Source: Desulfobulbaceae bacterium
GTDB taxonomy: Bacteria > Desulfobacterota > Desulfobulbia > Desulfobulbales > VMSU01
Length of the DNA stretch: 32,844 nt
Direction of reading: 5' to 3'
NCBI GenBank assembly: GCA_015231515.1
Contig: JADGBM010000027.1
Coordinates: 1-32,844 of the forward strand
Notes under the pieces: generated by a model
The model's database searches: none
Seen by the model: only the letters and a program-made list of their open reading frames with translations
Told to the model about the DNA's origin: nothing
In this document: in pieces, positions 1 through 7,594 of the stretch
How the letters are laid out: every line of letters begins with the position of its first letter
Position numbering within the stretch: the stretch's first letter is position 1
Made by a program: the position numbers and the translations under genes

Positions 1-116
1 CAAATCGTCATCAACCTGATTAAGAATGGTTATGAAGCCATGGATAGCCCGGATCTTTCAGAGAGAAAACTCTCAATTGCAACAGCCTTGCAACATGGCT
101 CCCCGGCCCAGGTTGT
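1..116. repeat. 116-bp exact direct repeat, copy 1
   Basis: Bases 1-116 match 2678-2793 without a mismatch in the same orientation. The two sequences diverge at base 117 (c) versus 2794 (g). The repeat may extend further left, beyond the window. Perfect identity of coding sequence over 116 bases means a very recent duplication or an assembly artefact. Confidence 0.9.
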
Positions 117-123
117 CAAATAA
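1..123 (+). pseudogene. Fragment of histidine kinase ATPase domain, 3'-truncated
   Basis: Reading frame 1 from the window edge gives a stretch identical to residues 496-534 of the kinase at 1193-3013, including its N box (NLIKNGYEAM). It then leaves the kinase sequence at base 117, adds one lysine and stops at TAA 121-123. The G1 and G2 boxes are missing, so this copy cannot form a working ATPase domain. Whether a longer kinase copy continues to the left is not visible. It is either a truncated duplicate of the kinase or an assembly join at a contig end. Confidence 0.6.
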
Positions 124-618
124 TGCATCACCAGCTGGAGCCCTGAAATCTTCAATCATCAAATGTATCTGGCTATAATTAGTGGAAAAAGTGTGCGAAA
201 CGGCAACCCAATTGCCATTAGAAATTGGCAAGTTAGTTACCCCTGGGTAATTATTAGTGCCAAGTAGCCATGTGTGGGTACCATTATTTCTAATACCGTC
301 AGGGTCAATTCCGACAAACCCCCCGCCATTGGTTGATGAACCAACAGGTGAAAAATAGTCAAATTCGAGCGTGAAGGTACCAGGCACAACAACATCAATA
401 AAACTAGACATCGTGAAGGCATCACCAGCACTATAAGTCGAACTAAAACTCAGGGCTTTATTACCATTTGATTCAGTTACAATTTGTCCATGAGTTTCAT
501 TCCAATTAGTTAATCCTGATTCGAAATCATCCTCAAATAGTAATGTTGCACTAGCAACACCAGCAATGCCAACCAGGAATAACCCAGTTGCCAATCCTAC
601 TAAAAGTTTCTTATTCAT
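73..618 (-). CDS. PEP-CTERM-like exported protein with replaced C-terminus
   Basis: The ATG at 618 follows a good ribosome binding site (AAGGAG). Residues 1-24 are a classic signal peptide ending in VASA, of the type common in PEP-CTERM proteins. The rest, about 145 residues, is a low-cysteine, Gly/Asn/Thr-rich beta domain ending in DALFDN. Proteins of this type usually continue to a PEP-CTERM sorting signal: a PEP motif, a hydrophobic helix and a basic tail. Here the last 11 residues (after FDN) come from antisense reading of the duplicated kinase fragment, and no sorting signal exists. I infer that the original 3' end was lost at the repeat junction near base 116. No exosortase gene is in the window. 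The function is unknown; an extracellular or surface role is likely for the intact form. Confidence 0.65.
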   Translation of the reverse strand: MNKKLLVGLATGLFLVGIAGVASATLLFEDDFESGLTNWNETHGQIVTESNGNKALSFSSTYSAGDAFTMSSFIDVVVPGTFTLEFDYFSPVGSSTNGGGFVGIDPDGIRNNGTHTWLLGTNNYPGVTNLPISNGNWVAVSHTFSTNYSQIHLMIEDFRAPAGDALFDNLGRGAMLQGCCN

Positions 619-1192
619 TTCTTCTCCTTTTCCCTTGTTTAATATTTCTACTGTTTATCTTAAAATTATCTATTTTCAAGATGTCTTACGGCCTTCATAA
701 GCGAAGATGCTAATTTGACTGAACATACAACTACGTTAATAACGCAATTTTCATACCGGCACAGGCAAAAAACTAATTATTAGCTAAAAAGTAATGCATA
801 AGCAGGGATATAAACTGACAATACTAGTGGCTGTTGATTTGCTGATTTTACGGGGAAATTACGTATATTCGGATATTTTGTACGGAATGCCGGAAAAACG
901 GAGGGAAGCAATCATAATGCTGGACTAAAATTATCAGTCTTCTGAGTTAAGATTTGATGTTCTGCTCTTAAAAATCATCAAAGTTACGCTGTTCCATAAG
1001 CAGTTTGTCTGGAAGAATTGAAAATTAACAAAATAAGCTATTGTCCGTCTATTTCAACCTACATCATGCATGACTTACATATTTATCAGGCCATAAATTC
1101 CTTCTGCTTGCGAAAATGTCTGGTTTTGCATATCCTTTGTAATATTGGCGGGTTGCCCATCAAGTCATTAGTCTAATCTACCTGAAGTCTTC
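619..1192. other. Divergent intergenic region, no gene seen
   Basis: This 574-base AT-rich stretch separates the minus-strand PEP-CTERM-like gene from the plus-strand kinase. It should hold both promoters. I see no convincing sigma-70 or sigma-54 pair, no riboswitch and no tRNA. The short palindrome ctaattattag lies near 772-782. No ORF in it has a ribosome binding site. Confidence 0.5.
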
Positions 1193-3013
1193 ATGAGGGA
1201 AGAATTGTCACCTACATCATCCAGCCCCAGCCCAACTCCGTGGCGTCCAAGCATCACCATCTATTTCTCTTCCGTAAACTTGACTCTCCTCTGTCTTCTT
1301 TTTCCCACCATCAGCATCTTTTTTTTCTATCAGGTATCGACCTTTCGAGACAGCCAACTTGAGCGAACTATCCACCTCATGCAAGAGAACCTCCGGCATT
1401 ACGGCATCGCCACCACCCGCAGTCTGGCTCTGAGCACTGAAGAGGCCCTGGCTGGCTATGACTATACTTTTTTAAACGACCTGCTCCATGCGGAAGTAAG
1501 CAACAACCCGGGACTTGTTTATGTCATGGTCGCAAACAACAAAGGAGAGATCATTGCCCATAATCAGCGAAATATGATCGGCACAGTCATGAGTGATAGC
1601 CTCTCCCTCCAGGCACAAGCCATTCTCCAAAATGATTTTATGCCTTTTAATTCTGCCCACTCCAATCAAAATAATTTGACATACAAAAGCATTACAGGCT
1701 CTGCAAAACAAAACAACCAACCCATTCCCGTCTTAGAGATTGTGATGCCGGTCCATAGCGGCAATGAAGTGACCGGCATCCTGCGCTGCGGCCTTTCCTT
1801 GAAAGAACTGGAAGATGAAATTAAAAAAACCCAGACTGAATGGGACCAGAAGATGTCTCAGTTCAAAAAATCATTTATCATAATCACCTTCATCTTCATT
1901 ATTTTCGGTCTCATGGTGACCTCTTTTTTTAGCCGTTTTTTAATTCGTTCAACCAAGACCCTGAGTAATGGCGCCTACCAGGTGGCTGAAGGCGATTTGA
2001 CCCATGAAATTTCCAGGGAAAAAATGTTTTGCCGCGAATTTGTCAGTTTTTCCGAGGTATTTAATGACATGACGCGCCGGTTGCGGGTTTCCCTGGAGGA
2101 GCTCGACAACTACAACCGGTCCTTAGAGCACAAGGTCAGCGAGAGAACCAGAGAGTTACGTGAAGCCCAAAGTGAACTCCTGCAGCAAGCCCATGAGGCC
2201 GGTATGGCTGAGATGGCGGTTGGCGTCCTCCATAATATCGGCAATGCCATCACCCCTGCTAAGGTTGACGCCGCTTTGCTGCAACGCCGTCTGCGAGACT
2301 CCGCTATTCGGACCAATCTGCCCAAGGCATTCGAAAAAATTCATGCCGCACTCGAACACCCGGGTCAACTCTCCGCTGAAGATAAACAGCGATTGCTAAC
2401 AATTATCAAACTCCTGCCCAAAGGAATTATAGAAGAATATGACCAGGCAATCATAGAATTGAATAAAATTTGTACAAAGCATGAACATATAGAAGGAATA
2501 ATCTGCCTGCAGATGAGATATGCCCGCCTTATAGGGGAAGAAGAGAGGATAAACCTGAACCGGGTTGTCAATGATGCCCTGACAATGTTGGCTGATTCGT
2601 TGACCCACCGTGCCATAACACTTGACGTTCAACTTGCCGAAATTCCACCAGTACGAATTGAACAAGCCAAGATGATTCAAATCGTCATCAACCTGATTAA
2701 GAATGGTTATGAAGCCATGGATAGCCCGGATCTTTCAGAGAGAAAACTCTCAATTGCAACAGCCTTGCAACATGGCTCCCCGGCCCAGGTTGTGTTGTCG
2801 GTCAGTGACACGGGCTTCGGCTTTGACCAGGAAGAAGAGAAAAAATTGTTTCAGTTCGGGTACACGACAAAGGTAACAGGGTCCGGGTTCGGTCTTCATT
2901 CTTGCGCCAATTTTCTCATTGCTCACAATGGCACCCTCTCCGCCTACAGTACTGGAAAGGGACAAGGGGCTAAATTTGTGGTAAAACTTCCAGCCATTAC
3001 CGAAGAGTCATAA
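1193..3013 (+). CDS. Membrane sensor histidine kinase (CACHE-like sensor, HAMP)
   Basis: A 606-residue transmembrane kinase. The first membrane helix is at about 21-47, followed by a periplasmic sensor of about 180 residues resembling a single CACHE fold. The second helix is at about 227-246, then a HAMP-like linker and a coiled coil at about 300-335. The kinase core has the phosphoacceptor His347 in LHNIGN, an N box at 500-509, G1 (DTGFGF) at 539-544 and G2 (GSGFGLH) at 563-569. The LHNIGN H box marks a subgroup of orphan kinases. The ATG at 1193 has no clear Shine-Dalgarno sequence, so the start is tentative. The gene is followed by a hybrid kinase and two binding proteins in the same direction, suggesting a shared signalling pathway. 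Part of it (2678-2793) is duplicated at the window start. Confidence 0.85.
   Translation: MREELSPTSSSPSPTPWRPSITIYFSSVNLTLLCLLFPTISIFFFYQVSTFRDSQLERTIHLMQENLRHYGIATTRSLALSTEEALAGYDYTFLNDLLHAEVSNNPGLVYVMVANNKGEIIAHNQRNMIGTVMSDSLSLQAQAILQNDFMPFNSAHSNQNNLTYKSITGSAKQNNQPIPVLEIVMPVHSGNEVTGILRCGLSLKELEDEIKKTQTEWDQKMSQFKKSFIIITFIFIIFGLMVTSFFSRFLIRSTKTLSNGAYQVAEGDLTHEISREKMFCREFVSFSEVFNDMTRRLRVSLEELDNYNRSLEHKVSERTRELREAQSELLQQAHEAGMAEMAVGVLHNIGNAITPAKVDAALLQRRLRDSAIRTNLPKAFEKIHAALEHPGQLSAEDKQRLLTIIKLLPKGIIEEYDQAIIELNKICTKHEHIEGIICLQMRYARLIGEEERINLNRVVNDALTMLADSLTHRAITLDVQLAEIPPVRIEQAKMIQIVINLIKNGYEAMDSPDLSERKLSIATALQHGSPAQVVLSVSDTGFGFDQEEEKKLFQFGYTTKVTGSGFGLHSCANFLIAHNGTLSAYSTGKGQGAKFVVKLPAITEES
2678..2793. 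repeat. 116-bp exact direct repeat, copy 2 (inside kinase)
   Basis: This is the parent-looking copy of the repeat at 1-116. It lies inside an intact kinase reading frame and covers the N box and the sequence after it. The segment between the copies (117-2677) holds the PEP-CTERM-like gene and the 5' four-fifths of the kinase. Confidence 0.9.
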
Positions 3014-3135
3014 AGAACCCCTTTCCCCAGAGGGTATTTTGTGATACAAAAAAAATGTATCTATTCAGGTTGATGGGGCCTTCAGGTTGAAGGCTGTCAG
3101 CCAAAGCAACACGAAACATTCAATATTGGAACACC

Positions 3136-5217
3136 ATGGTTGACACAAATCAAAAGATACTTGTCATTGACGATGACCAAGAGATATGGAAGGCCTATAA
3201 AAAGGTTCTTGAATACCGGAGTCTCCCAGAAACTTCCACCGGCAAGCAACTTGCCGCCCTGTTGACAGAAGGGATAAACACTCCTGGCCCAGAGTCCCCA
3301 CACCAACCTCACTTTGAACTTAGTTACGCCTCCCAGGGCCAAAATGGCTATACAATGCTGAAAGAGGCTGCCGCCTGCGGCAGCCCTTATTCTGTAGCCT
3401 TCATCGATATCAGGATGCCTCCCGGCTGGGACGGGATGGAGACTGCCGCCCGCATCAGGCAGTTCGACCCCAATGTCGAAATTGTTATTGTCACGGCCTA
3501 TACAGACCGTTCACGGGAAGAGATTGTCAGAACGGTAGGGGCGCCGGAAAAGTTGCTTTTCTTACGCAAGCCCTTCGACCCGGAAGAGCTTTTCCAACTG
3601 GCCCTCTCTTTAAGTGAAAAATGGCGGCTCGGTCATATGGAGGAAATAGCCAGGGCCGCCCTGAGCGAGTCTGAAACCCGGTTCCGCTGCTTAGTTGAAA
3701 CAACTCCTGATTTTGTCTGGGAAATGGACATTCAGGGAAAGTACATCTATTGTTCTCCGGCCTGCGAAAGGATTTACGGTTTCCGGCCTGACGAGTTGAT
3801 GGGACAACCATTTTATACAAAATTACTGCCGCAGAACAGGGCCGAGGGCTACCGAAAATCCTTTGAACAAGGGTTAGTAGACTTTGATTTTCTGGCAGGA
3901 GCACAGGGCCACTGCTGGCAGAACCGAGACGGTTCCGAGGTGCATATCGAATCAAGCGCCACCCCAATCATCGATGAACAGGGCCAACTCACAGGATTCA
4001 GGGGGATTGACCGCAATGTTAGCGAGCGCAACAGGATCCTTGCCGAGAAAAAAAGTCTTGAAGAACAGTTCAGGCAGGCCCAGAAGATGGAAGCCCTTGG
4101 CACCTTGGCCGGCGGTATTGCCCATGACATGAACAACCTCCTCACTCCCATCCTGGGCTATGCCGAGATGAGCCTTATTGACGTTCCACCGGACACCCCC
4201 TTGTTCAATGGCTTAAAAACTATTTCCCAAAGTGCCAGCAAAGCCGCAGACCTTATCAGCCAGATCCTGATCTTCAGCCGAAAAAAGAATTTTACCCCTG
4301 CCATTCTTGAGCTGAATACTGTTATTCAGGAGTGCACTAAAATGCTCTCAAGAATGATCAGAGAAGACATTGATCTCCAATTTACATTGACGGAGCACTC
4401 CTGGCCGGTCTTTGTTGACAAGGGACAGATAGAGCAAGTTCTGATCAATCTGGTGGTCAACGCCCGCGATGCAATCCATGGCAACGGTACAATTGTCGTG
4501 AGCACCGCCAACGTTTCAATCCCACCTGACCAGATGATAACGGACACCAACAAGAGTACTTTTTGCGGTGATTATGTGGTCCTTGCTGTTCGTGATACAG
4601 GGTCGGGCATAGAATCGGAGATCCTTGAAAAGATTTTTGAACCATTTTACACCACCAAGGAGGTGGGAAAGGGCACGGGTCTGGGTCTGGCGACGGTGTA
4701 TGGTGCCATCCATGAATTTGATGGCCATATTGTTATCGACAGCACCCCCAACCAGGGAACAACATTTAACCTCTATCTGCCCCGCTCACAGGATGGGCCT
4801 CGACAAAAGGCGCCTGAGGCAATAAGTCCAGCTGTCGTTGGCGGCACAGAAACCATCCTGGTCGTTGAGGATGACCCGACCGTTCAGCGTCTGGCTGTAG
4901 CCGTTTTACAGGAACTAGGGTATCTGGTTTTATGCGCCGACAACGGTATTTCGGCACTGACAGAATTTGATTCTGCCGATGGCAACATCGATCTTCTCGT
5001 CTCTGATGTGATTATGCCCCTGCAAAACGGTGGAGACCTGGCGGCAACCCTTAGAGAAAGGAGTCCTGACCTGCCAGTACTTTTTTTCAGTGGCTACCCC
5101 AAAGACATTGCCCCACAGCATCTGTTGAGCTCTTCAAACACCAGTTTTATCCAAAAACCTTTCAGTACCCGCGACTTTGCCGCAAAGGTCCGAGACATCC
5201 TCGACTGGAAGCAATAA
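3136..5217 (+). CDS. Hybrid histidine kinase REC-PAS-HisKA-HATPase-REC
   Basis: A 693-residue soluble protein with no membrane segment. The N-terminal receiver (about 7-165) has an IDDD acidic pocket, Asp91 in FIDIRMPP and a KPF motif at 145-147. It carries an insertion of about 30 residues after the first helix, so it is longer than a normal receiver. A PAS domain spans about 180-295. HisKA has His330 in AGGIAHDMNN, the N box has Asn442, G1 is DTGSGI (487-492) and G2 is GTGLGLAT (513-520). The C-terminal receiver (573-690) has Asp624 and Lys674. The protein can both receive and send phosphate, as expected for a relay hub. It lies 122 bases after the membrane kinase, which may feed its N-terminal receiver. 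No DNA-binding output domain is present. The output may be the single-domain regulator at 7171-7569; this link is inference. Confidence 0.88.
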   Translation: MVDTNQKILVIDDDQEIWKAYKKVLEYRSLPETSTGKQLAALLTEGINTPGPESPHQPHFELSYASQGQNGYTMLKEAAACGSPYSVAFIDIRMPPGWDGMETAARIRQFDPNVEIVIVTAYTDRSREEIVRTVGAPEKLLFLRKPFDPEELFQLALSLSEKWRLGHMEEIARAALSESETRFRCLVETTPDFVWEMDIQGKYIYCSPACERIYGFRPDELMGQPFYTKLLPQNRAEGYRKSFEQGLVDFDFLAGAQGHCWQNRDGSEVHIESSATPIIDEQGQLTGFRGIDRNVSERNRILAEKKSLEEQFRQAQKMEALGTLAGGIAHDMNNLLTPILGYAEMSLIDVPPDTPLFNGLKTISQSASKAADLISQILIFSRKKNFTPAILELNTVIQECTKMLSRMIREDIDLQFTLTEHSWPVFVDKGQIEQVLINLVVNARDAIHGNGTIVVSTANVSIPPDQMITDTNKSTFCGDYVVLAVRDTGSGIESEILEKIFEPFYTTKEVGKGTGLGLATVYGAIHEFDGHIVIDSTPNQGTTFNLYLPRSQDGPRQKAPEAISPAVVGGTETILVVEDDPTVQRLAVAVLQELGYLVLCADNGISALTEFDSADGNIDLLVSDVIMPLQNGGDLAATLRERSPDLPVLFFSGYPKDIAPQHLLSSSNTSFIQKPFSTRDFAAKVRDILDWKQ

Positions 5218-5316
5218 TTGTTTTTTTAGGCGCACCTCAATTGACAGAGTTAGTAAAAAGAACTAAGTTGCAGCTACTGTTATTTTGACGAAACCTCCAC
5301 TACAGGCAAGGTTAAG

Positions 5317-6192
5317 GTGTTTGTAGGATGGAGAGGAATAATCATCTCGCGTCAAGCATTACCCCTGCGTATCATGACAAATCGCCTCCCACTCCTTGCT
5401 TTTGCAATTATTCTTGGTCTGCTTGTCTTCCTGGTCGGCAGCTCAGGTGACCTAAGACACGGCTTTGCAGACCGTGGGGAAAAATTCTATTACTTCAATC
5501 CTGACTCTCCCCAAAGTAATATGTCCCGCTTAAAGGTAGAGATGGATTCTTTCCTCAAAGAGGCAAATTTCGCCTTCTCGTTTACCCCTTTTGCCCGTTT
5601 TAGTGATTTTGATCGTCTCAGCAAGGTTGTGCCACCAAATTTTGTTCTGTTGCCCCAGTGGTATTTTGAGGAGAACCGGGAAAAGATGCAATTTATCCCT
5701 CTCCTCATCCCAACCCGTAATGGCACCACCTCCTACCGGAAATTATTACTCACATCTAAAAACTCGGACACCACGCTCTCAACCCTTTCAAAAAGGACCA
5801 TCGCCATGACCTTTCTGGGAACCGATGGCTATTCAGGTCTGGGCAAGCTGCTTCTTGCCCAGCACCACATAAACGTCAATGATGTTAACATCATCGTGAC
5901 CCCCAAGGATTCAGATGCACTTTTCGCGCTGGTCCTGGGCCAGGTCGACATGGCTCTGGTGAGTGAAGAGAATTTAGCAAGTATTGGCAAGGTCAATCCA
6001 ATAATTTCGGAATCAGTTCGGACCTTGACAGAAACCATCCCAATATCCCTGCCGGTATTGTGTTATAGAAAAGGAACAATAACGCTAGAAAAAGTAGAAG
6101 AGATGAAAAAGCTCTTTTTAGGAAGTAATAAGAAAGCAGTCGCAATCATGGACATATTACAATTCGATGGCTGGCAAGAATATTATAATTAG
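5317..6192 (+). CDS. Periplasmic substrate-binding protein, PhnD-like
   Basis: About 291 residues if the GTG at 5317 is used. An internal ATG at 5374 gives a cleaner N-terminus with a signal peptide or membrane anchor of about 25 residues (MTNRLPLLAF...). Neither start has a strong ribosome binding site. The body resembles the PhnD/SsuA/transferrin-like binding-protein fold: a two-lobe protein with the family-like stretch FLGTDGYSGLGKLLL followed by a PKDSDALFALVLGQVDMALV segment, as in domain 2 of PhnD. No permease or ATPase gene accompanies it. Sitting behind two kinases and overlapping a second binding protein, it is more likely a ligand sensor for signalling than a transporter part. The ligand is unknown. 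Confidence 0.65.
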   Translation: MFVGWRGIIISRQALPLRIMTNRLPLLAFAIILGLLVFLVGSSGDLRHGFADRGEKFYYFNPDSPQSNMSRLKVEMDSFLKEANFAFSFTPFARFSDFDRLSKVVPPNFVLLPQWYFEENREKMQFIPLLIPTRNGTTSYRKLLLTSKNSDTTLSTLSKRTIAMTFLGTDGYSGLGKLLLAQHHINVNDVNIIVTPKDSDALFALVLGQVDMALVSEENLASIGKVNPIISESVRTLTETIPISLPVLCYRKGTITLEKVEEMKKLFLGSNKKAVAIMDILQFDGWQEYYN

Positions 6193-7114
6193 GGTGGCAA
6201 TCATCCTCCTGTTTTGGCTCTTTGTCGTTCCTTCCGGGGCAAAAGAGCAGACCTCTATTGCTGTCCTTCTCAGCAGCTCTGAGGATATCTATGCCGAGAC
6301 AGCAGCCGCCTTTGCTTCTGAGGTGGGGCTTCCTGTGCATATCTATAATCTGCAGGGTGATGTGAAAAAAAACCCAGACCTCAAGAAAGAACTCTTCGCC
6401 GATAAGCCCAGTCTGATTTTTGCCTTGGGGGCCAAAGCTGCCTATGTCGCAAAACTGTGGACAAAGGATACGCCGGAGATCAAGGTCATTTTCTCAATGG
6501 TTCTCAACTGGCAACAGTACCATCTCCTTGAGGGTCAGGACAATGTTGCCGGCATTGCCGCCGAAGTCGCACCCGGCACCCAGTTTGTCAACCTGACCAC
6601 GATCATGCCAAAAATCAAACGGATTGGGGTTATCTACAGTGAAGAGAACTCAAGCCAGATTATTGCCGACGCCAGGCAGAAAGCACGGGTCCTTGGCGTG
6701 GAGCTTGTGGCAATTCCCATCGACCGTCCCGAGGCCTTCCAAACGGCCTACAAAAAGATCCGTTGGCAGCTTGATGCCTTCTGGGTCCTTAATGATCCGA
6801 TCACATTCAGCCTTGAAAACATGGCATGGCTGGCGGAAAAATGCATCAAGGATCGGTTAATCTGCCTTGGTCAGTCGGAAAATATTGTAAAACAGGGATT
6901 ATCCATCTCGGTTAACACGGAGTCAAGAGACATCGCCAGTCAGGCCGCCTCACTGGCACGAAACATTCTGCTCGGCAGCCAGAATGTGAAAGAAATAGGG
7001 GTGATGCCACCCTTGGGTACTAATATTGCCATCAACATCAAAACCATCGGCAAAATTGGTGTCCAAATAGATCAACTCACCCTTAATATGGCCACCACGA
7101 TTTTTGACGAGTAG
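6167..7114 (+). CDS. ABC-type substrate-binding protein (TrpX/PF04392-like)
   Basis: A 315-residue exported protein whose ATG (6167) lies inside the end of the previous gene (26-base overlap), so the two are translationally coupled. Residues 1-25 form a signal peptide ending in PSGA. The rest has the two Rossmann-like lobes of the PF04392 binding-protein family: an LIFALGAKAA segment, a stretch with NVAGIAAEV, a VIYSEENSSQ hinge region and a VLNDPITF segment. Members are usually linked to ABC transporters for amino acids or similar small molecules, but none is encoded here. Together with the PhnD-like partner and the kinases, I infer a sensory module. The ligand cannot be predicted from sequence. 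Confidence 0.75.
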   Translation: MAGKNIIIRVAIILLFWLFVVPSGAKEQTSIAVLLSSSEDIYAETAAAFASEVGLPVHIYNLQGDVKKNPDLKKELFADKPSLIFALGAKAAYVAKLWTKDTPEIKVIFSMVLNWQQYHLLEGQDNVAGIAAEVAPGTQFVNLTTIMPKIKRIGVIYSEENSSQIIADARQKARVLGVELVAIPIDRPEAFQTAYKKIRWQLDAFWVLNDPITFSLENMAWLAEKCIKDRLICLGQSENIVKQGLSISVNTESRDIASQAASLARNILLGSQNVKEIGVMPPLGTNIAINIKTIGKIGVQIDQLTLNMATTIFDE

Positions 7115-7170
7115 TCCCCAAAAGAGCGCTCAAAGTCTGTCCGCAAAGAAAGAAGCTTGCTCTCCTCGCC

Positions 7171-7569
7171 CTACGCCAACAAACCAAGTTCCCGAAGCTG
7201 GCCTTGAAGTACGCCGGTAGTGACCGGTTTAGTCAAATAGGCGTTACATGCCCCTCTCCCGTATGCATCAACAATATTGCCGCTGTCGGCCAGTGCCGTT
7301 ATCATAACCACCTTGACCCGATCAGCGGCGGCAATGCCGGTACTCACCTCAATTTCGCGAATCTTCGTTAAGGTCTCTTGACCGCCAAGTTCAGGCATCA
7401 TAATATCGAGACAAATCAAGTCATATGGTTCCTGCCGAAACAGAGCTTCTTGAAATTTATCCACCGCTTCCACACCATTCATTGCCTCATGGGTGGTCCC
7501 GTAACCTGACATCACATCCTTCAACAATTCACGACAAATCGACTCATCTTCAACAACAAGTGTTTTCAT
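7171..7569 (-). CDS. Single-domain response regulator (CheY-like)
   Basis: A 132-residue receiver with no output domain. Acidic pocket Glu7/Asp8 (VVEDE), phosphoacceptor Asp55 (LICLDIMMP), Thr91 and Lys114 (LTKP) are all present, so it should be phosphorylatable. I chose the ATG at 7569 because a GGGGAGG site lies about nine bases upstream; a longer frame reaching 7707 would overlap the enzyme gene. It starts 25 bases after the ThDP enzyme stop codon and is probably co-transcribed with it. It is convergent with the binding-protein/kinase block, so it is a plausible phosphate acceptor for the hybrid kinase. That partnership is inference. Confidence 0.85.
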   Translation of the reverse strand: MKTLVVEDESICRELLKDVMSGYGTTHEAMNGVEAVDKFQEALFRQEPYDLICLDIMMPELGGQETLTKIREIEVSTGIAAADRVKVVMITALADSGNIVDAYGRGACNAYLTKPVTTGVLQGQLRELGLLA

Positions 7570-7594
7570 TCCGTGCATCCTCCCCATAGATTCA

